A DNA stretch of 64,000 nt from NCBI GenBank assembly GCA_040505895.1, contig JBEVXU010000012.1:322507-386506 (forward strand). Direction: 5' to 3'. Position numbers and translations under genes: made by a program. Shown here in pieces: positions 41,399-50,838 of the stretch (position 1 is the first letter of the stretch; every line of letters begins with the position of its first letter). Source of the DNA: Vondammii sp040505895. GTDB taxonomy: Bacteria; Pseudomonadota; Gammaproteobacteria; Chromatiales; Chromatiaceae. The notes beneath the pieces are model-generated. The model was not told where the DNA came from. It ran no database searches and saw only the letters and a list, made by a program, of their open reading frames with translations.

Positions 41399-42944
41399 TA
41401 TGTAAAGCTCCAGGGTGGAGAACCGTGTGGCCAAAACGGCTATCGAGCAGTTGTAGTGGAGCCTCAATCAGTTCCAGCCAAGGCCCGGAGAAGAAGCCGG
41501 TCAGTAGCAGAATCAGCAACACAATACCGGCGACCAACCGTTCGATCCCTGAGGTGTGGGGAATGGCATGGCCACCCCCCTCTCCCGCTGGACGCGGGGT
41601 GAGGAATGCGCTCTGAAACGCCCACAACAGAAAACCCGCTGCGACCACATTACCCAGTGCTGCGGCAACAGTTACCAAGGCACCGAACTCCTCAATGGCG
41701 GCCTCCATCATCAGATGCACCGCATCAAAGCCGGGAGTACCAGGCATACCGACAATGGAGAGGCCGGCCACCAGGAAGGTGATTCCGATAAAAGGGATGC
41801 GATCAAACAGCCCTCCAAGACGCGCCAGCAACAGGGTGTTGGTGCGGTGATAGACAAAGCCACTCATCAGCAGCAGCCCCGCACCCGCCAGGCCAAAGTT
41901 GATCGAGAGCATAACGCTGCCTTGAAGGCCGAGCAGATTGAGGGTGAAGAGGCCAATCATCAGTACGCTGGTGTGACTGACAACTGCGTAGGCTAGCAAC
42001 CTTCGCAGGTTGACCTGTTTCAATGCCAACACCGCAGCATAGAAGATACCGGCACCGGCAATGGCGACCACATACAGATGCCACTGCATCACCACCTCAG
42101 GCATCAGCGGAAAGACAAAGCGCAGCAATCCATAGACGCCTACCTTGAGACCGATCAGCAGTACCGGCGCCAACGCCACACTGCCGTGCTCAGCCGCAAT
42201 CGGTAGCCAGCCGTGGAGTGGAAATATGGGTATACGGATGCCAAAACCGTAGAACAGGAGGAAGAAGACCAGCGAGCCGATGGCAGGATTGACAGGTGTC
42301 TGGATCAGCATCTGCAGATCGAAGCTCAAGTGTCCGCCGGTGACATCGACATGATTCCAGCCAAGCATCAGTATGCCCACCAGCAGCAACAGCAGACCGG
42401 TTCCCATAAATTGCAGATAACGGGCAATCGCCAAATCTCTATCAGGGGCGGTTGACCACTGCCACAGCATAAAGCCCGCAAGCAGCATCTCAACCACCGA
42501 CAACAGCAGAAACCAGAAGAGATCCTGGGTGACAAACATCCCTACCAGGGCCGATTCGGTAACCAGTAACAGTACCAAAAAACGCCACTTGTAGCCCAGC
42601 TTGCAGCCGGCGCCGTAAAGCACCAACAGCAGGCAGAGCAGTGTAGCAAGCAACAGGAAGAGGATACTGATTCCATCCACCGCTGCATGGTAATTAAAGA
42701 AAGGGAACAGTTCGAGATGCTCGGCAAATTGCATTGCCGCTGTCGTACTGTCGTATTGCCAGTAGACGAAAAAAGCCAGCAGCAACTCTGCAATGGAAAA
42801 TGTGAGGCCGACATAGAACAGCAGTGACCGGCTACGACGCACCAGCAGTACAATCATTACGCCCGCCAGAGGCAGCAGCTGCAGAAATGCCAACAGCGGC
42901 AGCGTCTGATTCGCGGTCCAATGTATTTCGTTAATACCCACCAT
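41391..42944 (-). CDS. NuoM/NuoN-like antiporter subunit of the DAB operon
   Basis: 517 residues, about 14 helices, more divergent than the other two NuoM-like proteins. It retains a Glu in the fifth-helix region (FLLLSVVEMLLAGFML), but the expected Lys of helix 7 is Arg (YGFGIRIPIFPLHGWLP); the helix-8 Lys is present (IGLKVGVYGLLR). ATG 42944 overlaps the dabB stop as TGATG, and its end overlaps the next gene. It has a Pro/Gly-rich loop (LTPRPAGEGGGHAIPHTSG) before the last helices. It may act as an adapter with weaker proton traffic, which is inference. Confidence 0.82.
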   Translation of the reverse strand: MVGINEIHWTANQTLPLLAFLQLLPLAGVMIVLLVRRSRSLLFYVGLTFSIAELLLAFFVYWQYDSTTAAMQFAEHLELFPFFNYHAAVDGISILFLLLATLLCLLLVLYGAGCKLGYKWRFLVLLLVTESALVGMFVTQDLFWFLLLSVVEMLLAGFMLWQWSTAPDRDLAIARYLQFMGTGLLLLLVGILMLGWNHVDVTGGHLSFDLQMLIQTPVNPAIGSLVFFLLFYGFGIRIPIFPLHGWLPIAAEHGSVALAPVLLIGLKVGVYGLLRFVFPLMPEVVMQWHLYVVAIAGAGIFYAAVLALKQVNLRRLLAYAVVSHTSVLMIGLFTLNLLGLQGSVMLSINFGLAGAGLLLMSGFVYHRTNTLLLARLGGLFDRIPFIGITFLVAGLSIVGMPGTPGFDAVHLMMEAAIEEFGALVTVAAALGNVVAAGFLLWAFQSAFLTPRPAGEGGGHAIPHTSGIERLVAGIVLLILLLTGFFSGPWLELIEAPLQLLDSRFGHTVLHPGALHNG

Positions 42945-44500
42945 CAGAGAATCACCACAATCGTCGCCATAATCAGCAGCAGCAGATAGCGTGGCCGACT
43001 CAACAGTTGGTCGATCAACAGCAGGTAATTGCCCACAAGCTCTAGCAGCTTCATCAGCCCATCACCGCCACCCTTGAGGATCAGCTGCTCTTCAAACCAG
43101 TGCAGTGCTGAGGCAACCCGCTCCATAAACCTACCGACAAGCCCTCGCCCCTGGCCTATGGCATCATCGAAAGCACCCTCCTGCCGGCGGCGCTGTTCCC
43201 ACTCGCTGAGGGTCGATACCGTATCGCCCTGTGTAGGCATGCCGAGCAAGCGGGTAACCACCTGCTCATCAAAGTTATCGATATCACGAGAGAGTGAGTT
43301 GGTCGGCTTTACCAGCAGCCAGTCAATTAGATGATCAAGCCAAAAGCGCTGCAGGACGGCAATATAGAGGCGGTTGTGGCGCCGCAGCCAAGCCGCAGCC
43401 GGGCGGGCCGGGCGGCTCACCAACTGTAGCAGCGCCGGAGCATGAAGAAACTGGTAAGCACGCCAGATAGCATGAATCACCAGATGCCAGGCCGCCAATT
43501 CAAACCAGCCGAGGCCACAGGCGAGAAACATCAATCCCACTTGGCCGGTGCATGAGAAGATTAGGGCACTCTTGACGTCCGTCTGGACCAGTGAGCCGAG
43601 AAAACCGTAGAGCGCCGTCAACAGACCAAGCAGCAACATCAACACCATTAGACCTGGTGCCTGTTCAAATAGCGGCTGCAGGCGAATCACCAGAAAAATA
43701 CCGGCGTGGCTCATCAATGAGCCATAGAAGATGGCACTTGAAGGCGTTGGGCCCTCCAGGGCGCGGGCGATCCATGGAGAGAAAGGGAGTTGTGCCGATT
43801 TGGCCAGCGCCGCCACCAGGAAGGTACCTGCCAAGACATCGGCCTGGAGCGTTGATAGCTCGCTACTACCGGCAAAGAGACTGCTCCACTCGACACTTCC
43901 GAACCAGCTGAACGAGAGGAATATAGCGCTGATCAGAGCAACATCACCGATACGGTTGGTGACAAAAGCGCGGGTGGCATTTGCGGTAGCGGTGGGACGT
44001 TCAAAGGCGTAGGCAATCAGCAGATAAGAGCTGATCCCCGCCAGTTCCCAACCGACAAAGGTGAAGGTCGCACTACCCGCCATAACAATCAGCAGCATGC
44101 CGCTGACAAACAGGTTCATAACAATAAAGAAGCGCTGAAAACCGCTTTCACGATGCATGTAGTTGACAGAGAAGCGCAGCATTAACAGAGAGATCAGTGC
44201 CACCACAGAGGCCATCACCAGGCCAAAGAGGTCAAGATAGAAGCTGATTCGCAATTGATAGTCACCACTGGCAAACCAGCGACCCAGGTCAACCTGACCA
44301 GGGACGGAAAGCGTCATCAGTGCGCCGATGTCGAGCAGTAACACCAGTAGCAGCGAGATGGAGACCGCAGCGACAGAGATTCGGCTAGTGAGTCTCTCAC
44401 CCGCCTCACCGCGGTTTGAGCCCTGGATGTATCCGATAACAATCAGCAGCGCCGCGACAAGAGGCAACAGAGGAATCAGCCAGACAATTGACTCAACCAC
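42944..44500 (-). CDS. dabB: DabB, NuoL-like membrane partner of DabA
   Basis: The proton-conducting membrane subunit that energises DabA. 518 residues from GTG 44500 (read VVESIVWLIPLLPLVA), six bases after GGAGG and overlapping the dabA stop; a TTG at 44518 without a site is the other option. NuoL-type motifs: FTFVGWELAGISSYLLIAYA, AALAKSAQLPFSPWIARALE, GPTPSSAIFYGSLMSHAGIF and IFSCTGQVGLMFLACGLG. It is shorter than NuoL, without the long lateral helix, and ends in a helical cytoplasmic-like segment before a last helix. Gene order dabA-dabB follows transcription. Confidence 0.9.
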   Translation of the reverse strand: MVESIVWLIPLLPLVAALLIVIGYIQGSNRGEAGERLTSRISVAAVSISLLLVLLLDIGALMTLSVPGQVDLGRWFASGDYQLRISFYLDLFGLVMASVVALISLLMLRFSVNYMHRESGFQRFFIVMNLFVSGMLLIVMAGSATFTFVGWELAGISSYLLIAYAFERPTATANATRAFVTNRIGDVALISAIFLSFSWFGSVEWSSLFAGSSELSTLQADVLAGTFLVAALAKSAQLPFSPWIARALEGPTPSSAIFYGSLMSHAGIFLVIRLQPLFEQAPGLMVLMLLLGLLTALYGFLGSLVQTDVKSALIFSCTGQVGLMFLACGLGWFELAAWHLVIHAIWRAYQFLHAPALLQLVSRPARPAAAWLRRHNRLYIAVLQRFWLDHLIDWLLVKPTNSLSRDIDNFDEQVVTRLLGMPTQGDTVSTLSEWEQRRRQEGAFDDAIGQGRGLVGRFMERVASALHWFEEQLILKGGGDGLMKLLELVGNYLLLIDQLLSRPRYLLLLIMATIVVIL

Positions 44501-47500
44501 GAGCAGCCTCCGTTTCAATCCGTGCAGGCGTCAGCGGTTCGCTGTAGCCGCTGTACCACTCGATGGAAGAGCCCACCCGAGGCAGTGGTTCCACCCGCCC
44601 CGTCCAGGGAACAAAACCCTGATCCGGTTTGAACAGGGTAATCTCACCGGTTTCCGGATCCATCGCCGAAACCAATAACCAGCCGTTACCGATCAACTCC
44701 TGCAATGGTGGCTGGCGGGTATAGATTTTTGTCAGCATCTCGACGCTCGCTTCCACCACTACCTGCAGTCGCATCGCCTCATGGATCTCGATCATCTGCT
44801 TGGGCAGGCCGGTACGCAGATCGCTGCCGGCCCCATCCATTACACCGAACATTCCGGTAATGTTGTGGGTGATTTTCGAGCCACAGCCGTAGTTGTCGTT
44901 ATCCACCGTGGAGAAGTAATACTCCAGACTGATACCGGCGCCCACCGGTCCATTGGCCAGCAATAGCCGCTCCAGCACTTCACCGGTGGAATCGGTAGTG
45001 TAGTCGTAGGAGATAAGGAATACCCGCCGGTCGTAAAAGGTACCCCGACTCATTGTGCGGCGGCCGATAAAGGCCGCTGCATTGGTGGCATGCCCCAGCT
45101 CCGGGCGCGCCTGACTGAAGTCATAGGCACGCGCAACAATATGCTTCAGCGCCTGGGCATTGGTTGGCGCATCAGGTGCCGAGGCGAGCCGGCGGCAACG
45201 CTCATGAGCATGACGCTCACTGGCCTCCGCAAGAGCCTGCCGCAGCCGTTTGAGATTGCCACTGAGAGCCTCAGGTAGGAGATTGAGGTCATACCACTCT
45301 ATCCCCTCGGTACAGGTGTTGTGCTCCCCCGCCAGGAACCAGGTGCCGGTGGGAATGGTAATACCCTGCTCAGCCAGCCGCGCCCTGATCTCAGGACGGT
45401 TGGCCATGGCACAGACGAGGCGGGCATTGGGGCCGCTGTGACGGCCACTGCAGGCGCCACAGTCGTAAGCGGCCAGATGGGGGTTATTCTGGCTGCTGGA
45501 GCCGTGAGCCATAATCACCACCAGCGGGGAAAAGTTATCCACCAGACCGATATTACGTAAAAGAGCCTCCGCCCGGTCGAGCTGCTCATCGTCGGTAAAG
45601 CCCTGCTGGGGCTGCTCTGGTGAAGGCACTTCTCCACCCTCTTCGGCACAAAATTCAATGCCGGTATCCACCTTACCCTCATAATTGATACGCAAACGCT
45701 CGACGAAGCGGGCAAAATCCAACGGTGCGAACACCTTACCAATAAGGGTAAAGAGTGCGGTGGGTACAGCGGCCGCCATCAGCGGCAGTGTAGAGAAGAG
45801 GTTGCGCCGACTCTCCTGATGCACCATATCGATGAGGCGAGTGCGGCCGGCAGCACGTTCAAGCCGGCGATTTCCCGCAGCCTCCTGCTCCGGCAATACC
45901 AGTTCCCGCACTTCGTTAACAGGAACTACCCCCACCGGGCTAAGCGCTGTCACCTTCTCATCACCGTAAGCGCGCGATAGGTGGGGAACAGCAAAGTGGG
46001 CAGCAGCGCCGAAAGTCTCAATTGAGGGGTCGATCTCCTCCAGATGACGGCGGAAGCCCTCTTCACGGTCATCCATACAGAAGACCAACTGGGCAGAGGT
46101 GGCTTCCTTACTGCTACAGTCACGGCCATAGCCATCTGTAAGGGCATTCAGCAACTGGTCGAGATAGTGGTTTTCGTAGGCCTGCAGCCATACCATGCCG
46201 GCCCGCCCCTCAGTGAGAAGTAGGAGAGAATCAAAGAGTGCATCGCGCTGCGCTTCAGAGAGCTTTCGCAGTGAATCGCCACAAAGTCCCAGATGCTGTG
46301 ACAGGCGAAACAGCCGCCAAGCACCATCATAAACCGTGCAACCGTCAATGTGATCCGCTGTGGGACCCTGCTGCCAAGTCCAAATCAGCTGAGCCGCCCG
46401 TTCCCAGCGATCAACCTCCGTCAAACGCACCTGAGTAGGAAGATCCATCAGCCGCTCGGCCATATTGATCAGATACTCTGGAAGGTGAGTACTGAAAAGA
46501 GCATAACGCACCAAAAACTCAGAGCGATGATGGCGGAAATGCCAACGGATACCATCGAGGCTGGGCTCAATCTGCCACTGGCTGCGGGCCAGACGCTGGG
46601 CATAGATACGCTCCAGTACTAAGCGTACCGCCAGGTAGTCCATCATATCGACTTGGGGCTTTTCTCCCTCGTAACCGGGATGGAGATGGCGCCAGAGGAA
46701 CATGCCGGACCAGCCCGGTATCTCCAGGGCGAGGTGCTCGAGGTATTTGACCCACTGCCCCTGAGGCAGCCCCAGCAGGTGCATCTCTGTAACCACGACA
46801 TCGACAGGATCGTCAGGAAGGAACTCCAGATTATCGCTCCAGTCAGGCAGATCATCGACCAGCCATGCCAGATCATCTGCCGCCGCCTTGCGCCAGTTAT
46901 GGTAGAAGCCTAGCTCGCGCGCTTCGCCATGCCAGGACGCCACCCCCTGATCAAGGTGGTTGGCAAGATGACGTATCAGAGTGGGTCGTATCTGTTCCAG
47001 CAGATCCTCGCCGGTGAGCTTCTGCAGCAGGCCACGCAGGGTAATCTCCTCTCCCACCTGGGCCAGCAAGACATCCAACTGCCCGTTCACCTCCCTGGAG
47101 ATAACCTGCTGCACACCTACTGAGTCATCTTCTTCCTTTGCCAGAGACTGCAGCATTGCCTCCGCCCGTTCGGGCGTCAGATCAATCATCTGTTCAGGAT
47201 GGAGTGCGAACTCCTCAAGACCCAGAGACTCCAGGCAGGCCGCCCAGAGGTCGGCGATGGCGCCCTCCTCGCTGCTCTGTCCCTGTTGGGCCGCTGCAGC
47301 CAGCAGAGACTGCCTCGCGCTCTCCGGCACATCGCCCTGGAAACTGGTGAGTGCATCCATCTCTTCTAACTGCCATTTGAACTGACAGGTGCTGATCTTC
47401 TTTATCGGCGCCGACAGCGCCGCCAGAAAGAGATCACGGCGAGTAATATCGCCCTGAGCAGTCTCAGTCACCATCTTCGCCGCGTCAAGATCCGGCTCCT

Positions 47501-47771
47501 GATCCAACACCCGCTCAAGATCCTGACGTGTAATCCGCCCCTCACGAAAAAGCTTACGAAATCGTTCTTGGGGTAGAAACCCTTTTGCACCAGTCAGTTT
47601 CTCGGCAGCCTGCAACGCTTCGGCAAAATGGAGATGCTGGTATCCATGGAGGGTGTTGTGATGAACAAAGTCCCGGATCGGAGCCTGGCCGGGCAGCACA
47701 TGCTCAAAGTGGACGATGGCATCACGCAGTGTCTGACGGATATCGGTAACTGCCGCTGTAGTTTCACTCAT
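44493..47771 (-). CDS. dabA: DabA, zinc carbonic-anhydrase-like subunit (DUF2309)
   Basis: DabA is the cytoplasmic, beta-carbonic-anhydrase-like part of the DAB inorganic-carbon pump, thought to hydrate CO2 in one direction when driven by DabB. 1092 residues from ATG 47771. Start region RDFVHHNTLHGYQHLHFAEA is diagnostic. The zinc site is readable: Cys565 and Asp567 in LVFCMDDREEGFRRHLE, His756 in VIMAHGSSSQNNPH and Cys771 in YDCGACSGRHSGPNAR; the Cys-x-Asp and the 15-residue His-Cys spacing equal those of Halothiobacillus DabA2 (C351, D353, H524, C539). The protein is much longer than that one and so belongs to the large-DabA subgroup. GAGG-type site before the start. Confidence 0.94.
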   Translation of the reverse strand: MSETTAAVTDIRQTLRDAIVHFEHVLPGQAPIRDFVHHNTLHGYQHLHFAEALQAAEKLTGAKGFLPQERFRKLFREGRITRQDLERVLDQEPDLDAAKMVTETAQGDITRRDLFLAALSAPIKKISTCQFKWQLEEMDALTSFQGDVPESARQSLLAAAAQQGQSSEEGAIADLWAACLESLGLEEFALHPEQMIDLTPERAEAMLQSLAKEEDDSVGVQQVISREVNGQLDVLLAQVGEEITLRGLLQKLTGEDLLEQIRPTLIRHLANHLDQGVASWHGEARELGFYHNWRKAAADDLAWLVDDLPDWSDNLEFLPDDPVDVVVTEMHLLGLPQGQWVKYLEHLALEIPGWSGMFLWRHLHPGYEGEKPQVDMMDYLAVRLVLERIYAQRLARSQWQIEPSLDGIRWHFRHHRSEFLVRYALFSTHLPEYLINMAERLMDLPTQVRLTEVDRWERAAQLIWTWQQGPTADHIDGCTVYDGAWRLFRLSQHLGLCGDSLRKLSEAQRDALFDSLLLLTEGRAGMVWLQAYENHYLDQLLNALTDGYGRDCSSKEATSAQLVFCMDDREEGFRRHLEEIDPSIETFGAAAHFAVPHLSRAYGDEKVTALSPVGVVPVNEVRELVLPEQEAAGNRRLERAAGRTRLIDMVHQESRRNLFSTLPLMAAAVPTALFTLIGKVFAPLDFARFVERLRINYEGKVDTGIEFCAEEGGEVPSPEQPQQGFTDDEQLDRAEALLRNIGLVDNFSPLVVIMAHGSSSQNNPHLAAYDCGACSGRHSGPNARLVCAMANRPEIRARLAEQGITIPTGTWFLAGEHNTCTEGIEWYDLNLLPEALSGNLKRLRQALAEASERHAHERCRRLASAPDAPTNAQALKHIVARAYDFSQARPELGHATNAAAFIGRRTMSRGTFYDRRVFLISYDYTTDSTGEVLERLLLANGPVGAGISLEYYFSTVDNDNYGCGSKITHNITGMFGVMDGAGSDLRTGLPKQMIEIHEAMRLQVVVEASVEMLTKIYTRQPPLQELIGNGWLLVSAMDPETGEITLFKPDQGFVPWTGRVEPLPRVGSSIEWYSGYSEPLTPARIETEAARG

Positions 47772-47782
47772 AGCCCTGCACC

Positions 47783-49249
47783 TCAGAACCTTGCACTGAA
47801 CTGGCTGGCGAACAGATCCACCGAAGCGGACATCAGCTCAAGTGCCGGCGCAGGTACAATACCCAGAAGGAGGATCGCGACGGTAAGTACCCCGGCCGCC
47901 GCCATTTCACCCGGACGTAGATCTTCAACATGACGCATATCGCTACGCACCGGCCCGGTAAAGAGTTTACCGACAGTGCGAATGGCGTAAGCGGCACTTA
48001 TCAATACACCCAGAGTAAGCAGTACGGCAACGCCGCCCCAGCGTTCAAAACCACCGATAAGCGCGTGTAACTCGGCAACAAAACCGGCCGTACCAGGCAG
48101 GCTCACCGCCGCCATAAAGGCGAAGGTGGTAAAGAAGGCGAAGCGGGGTGTCACCTGCACCAGAGAGCTATAGTGGTTGATATTGCGCGTACCGGTGCGC
48201 TCATAGAGCAGACCAATAAGCAGGAAGAGGCCGCCGGCGACCAATCCATGGGCCACCATCTGCATCACTGCACCGGTCAAGCCTGCGCTATTGAGAGCGG
48301 CAATGCCGAGCAATACCACGCCCATATGACTGATTGAGGAGTAGGCGATCATCGCCTTCAGGTCGCTCTGACGCCATGCCAGAAGCCCGCCATAGACCAG
48401 ACTGAAGAGCGCAATGGCCGCCAGTAACCCCTGGAGGATCACCACCGCCTCGGGAAGCATGCCAGCGGCTCGAATCAGCCCGTAAGATCCCATCTTCAGC
48501 AAGATACCAGAGAGCAGAATACTCACCGGACTCGGGGCCTGCACATGGGCAAGAGGGAGCCAGCCGTGAAGAGGAAAGATCGGCATCTTGACGCCGAAGC
48601 CGACTAGAAATCCGAGAAAAATAAACACCTGAAGTTCAGCTGACAAGCCGGCTGCTCCCTCAGACATATTCGCCATGGCGAATGAGTGCCCGGGGGTGGA
48701 GTCAAACACCACCAGCAGACTAAGAAGCAGAAAGACTGAGCCCCCCATAGTGTAAAGTACAAAGTTAAGTGAGGCGATATTACGCTCTGCCCCTCCCCAA
48801 CGGTCGATCAGAAAGAAAAGGGGGATCAGGGTCAATTCCCAGAAGAGATAGAAGAGGGACCAGTCCTGAGCCATAAAGACCCCAAGCATGGCTGACTCCA
48901 ACAGCAGCAGAAGCAGGTAATAGCCTTTGAACCGTTCCTTGATACTCACTGATGCGATAACGGCTATCAGGGAGAGCAGCGTGGCCAACAACACCATCGG
49001 GTAGGAGATACCGTCGATTCCAAGAGCGTAAGAGGTACCCAACCGGGGATTCCATGGTACCACCTCGGCAAGTTGTATCCCCCCCACACTAGTGTCGAAC
49101 AGCGCCAACAACCCCCAAGCCCAAGCCAGAGCGGCTACTGCAAACAGCAGCGCAACCCTGCGGATCAGCAGAGCACTACGTCCAGGCAGCAGTGCAATAA
49201 CCACGGCACCAGAAAAGGGCAGTAGTAGAAGCAGCGTGAGATAAGGCAT
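47783..49249 (-). CDS. NuoM-like antiporter subunit, first gene of the DAB operon
   Basis: 488 residues, closest in look to NuoM. Charged residues needed for proton transfer are present: Glu in FYLFWELTLIPLFFL, Lys in GFGVKMPIFPLHGWLPLAH, and Lys in SGILLKMGSYGLIR; also IAYSSISHMGVVLLGIAALN. It ends 11 bases before dabA. The start ATG 49249 lacks a strong RBS. As first gene it must carry the operon promoter in the 577-base divergent gap with prkB. Confidence 0.86.
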   Translation of the reverse strand: MPYLTLLLLLPFSGAVVIALLPGRSALLIRRVALLFAVAALAWAWGLLALFDTSVGGIQLAEVVPWNPRLGTSYALGIDGISYPMVLLATLLSLIAVIASVSIKERFKGYYLLLLLLESAMLGVFMAQDWSLFYLFWELTLIPLFFLIDRWGGAERNIASLNFVLYTMGGSVFLLLSLLVVFDSTPGHSFAMANMSEGAAGLSAELQVFIFLGFLVGFGVKMPIFPLHGWLPLAHVQAPSPVSILLSGILLKMGSYGLIRAAGMLPEAVVILQGLLAAIALFSLVYGGLLAWRQSDLKAMIAYSSISHMGVVLLGIAALNSAGLTGAVMQMVAHGLVAGGLFLLIGLLYERTGTRNINHYSSLVQVTPRFAFFTTFAFMAAVSLPGTAGFVAELHALIGGFERWGGVAVLLTLGVLISAAYAIRTVGKLFTGPVRSDMRHVEDLRPGEMAAAGVLTVAILLLGIVPAPALELMSASVDLFASQFSARF

Positions 49250-49826
49250 TGTGGTGTTTATTTTTATTCCCCAAATGCAACCATACTGTGGACGAAAAGC
49301 GCTGCGGCAAGTATTACCGCATTCCCGTACGCCTTACATATTCCACCGAAGTAGTAGAAGCCTGGTCACTGGTAACGAGTAACATTCAGCCACTCACGCA
49401 ACTATAAAGTTCGAGCCGAACTGTTACACGACAAAATTATCAACATATCAGGATAAACCAAAACAATTCTTTTGAATACTGAACAAAGCTAACCGACAAA
49501 TATTCTATTTCTCAACAATATTTGAGCGGTCCTATGTCGCCCTGAAAATTGGCTATCTGTAGCCACTCTGGGTGGATTGAGTTAGCCAGTAAATGATGAA
49601 TCAGATGCCTATCATATATAAAAACTTATGCCACCTATCAAAACTGATGCCATTCTGTTTCCGACAGTTCATGGTATATTCACTCATCATTTACTTTTTA
49701 AGCATTTACTGATATATATAACTAATTGAAAAATATTATATTTTACTGATTTTTCAATTTCCATACTATCAATACCTGAGACTCTCCAGTCATTAGAGTT
49801 CACTCGAATTAAGCAGGGAGAATTAC
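49250..49826. other. AT-rich divergent control region, dab operon / prkB
   Basis: 577 bases without genes, clearly richer in A and T than the neighbours, holding promoters for both directions. An 11-base inverted repeat AATTGAAAAAT (49724-49734) and ATTTTTCAATT (49749-49759) lies 68 bases before prkB, where a leader hairpin or a dimeric regulator could act. I see no consensus sigma-54 element. Confidence 0.5.
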
Positions 49827-50717
49827 ATGTCCCAAAAACATCCTATCGTTGCGGTCACCGGTTCCTCCGGCGCCGGCACTACCACCGTAAAGCGCGCCTT
49901 TGAGCACATCTTCGAGCGTGACGGGGTTAATCCCGCCGTCATCGAGGGAGATAGCTTCCACAGCCTGAACCGCGTGGAGTTCCGCGAGGCGGTAAAACAA
50001 GCTGACGCTGCCGGCAACAACCATTTCAGCCATTTCGGCCCCGAGGCCAACGATTTCGGCTCCCTGGGAAACCTGTTCAAAGCCTACGGTGAAACTGGTG
50101 GCGGCGACAAGCGATACTATATTCACAGCCAGGAAGAGGCCAACGACCTCAACAAACGCCTGAGCACCAATCTGAATCCCGGCGAATTCACCCCCTGGGA
50201 GCCCGTGCCTGGAGATACCGACATACTCTTCTATGAAGGGTTGCACGGCGGCGTGGTTACCGATGATCACGACGTGGCCCAATTCGTGGACCTGCTGATC
50301 GGCGTGGTACCCATCGTCAACCTGGAGTGGATTCAGAAGATCCACCGCGACAAGGCGGAGCGCGGCTACTCGGCGGAGGCGACCGTGGATACCATCATGC
50401 GCCGCATGCCGGACTACATCAATTTCATTACGCCGCAGTTCTCACGCACCGACATCAACTTCCAGCGCGTGCCGACCGTAGACACCTCCAACCCCTTCAT
50501 CGCCCGCGACATTCCAACGCCTGACGAGAGCTTCGTGGTTATCCGCTTTAAGGATCCGAAGAAATTCAACATCGATTTCGCTGGCCTTCTGAACATGATC
50601 AATGGCTCGTTCATGTCCCGCCGTAACGACCTGGTGGTACCCGGCGGCAAGATGGGCTTCGCTATGGAGCTTATTCTCCAGCCTATCATTGAGCAGATGA
50701 TGGATGCAAAGAGCTGA
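49827..50717 (+). CDS. prkB: Phosphoribulokinase (class I)
   Basis: Makes ribulose 1,5-bisphosphate from ribulose 5-phosphate and ATP, the substrate of CbbM. 296 residues from ATG 49827 after GGGAG. Bacterial octameric-type sequence: Walker A GSSGAGTTTVKRAFEHIF, abridged as VTGSSGAGTTTVK, followed by VIEGDSFHSLNRVEFREAV with the catalytic-base Asp, NHFSHFGPEANDF, and LFYEGLHGGVVTDDHDVAQF. Divergent from the dab operon and 6.5 kb from cbbM. A clear terminator follows. Confidence 0.95.
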   Translation: MSQKHPIVAVTGSSGAGTTTVKRAFEHIFERDGVNPAVIEGDSFHSLNRVEFREAVKQADAAGNNHFSHFGPEANDFGSLGNLFKAYGETGGGDKRYYIHSQEEANDLNKRLSTNLNPGEFTPWEPVPGDTDILFYEGLHGGVVTDDHDVAQFVDLLIGVVPIVNLEWIQKIHRDKAERGYSAEATVDTIMRRMPDYINFITPQFSRTDINFQRVPTVDTSNPFIARDIPTPDESFVVIRFKDPKKFNIDFAGLLNMINGSFMSRRNDLVVPGGKMGFAMELILQPIIEQMMDAKS

Positions 50718-50792
50718 TCCTTTTTAGCAGCAAGACCAAAAAGGCCACCCTGGGAGGCTGTGTAAAAACACCTCCTGCGGCCTGAAGAAGAG

Positions 50793-50824
50793 AGCCCAGC
50801 TAGTTTCAGCTGGGCTTTTCTTTT
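50793..50824 (+). terminator. Intrinsic terminator after prkB
   Basis: AGCCCAGCT (50793-50801) and AGCTGGGCT (50808-50816) form a 9-base stem with a 6-base loop, followed by TTTTCTTTT. It lies between convergent genes, and a weaker GGCC-rich hairpin precedes it at about 50739-50782. Confidence 0.85.
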
Positions 50825-50838
50825 GTTGGGACTGAAAC

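Noticed and set aside
39869..49249. Respiratory complex I (nuo) operon
   Set aside because: Only antiporter-type subunits are present; no nuoA-K or NADH/quinone module genes, and DabA is in the middle.
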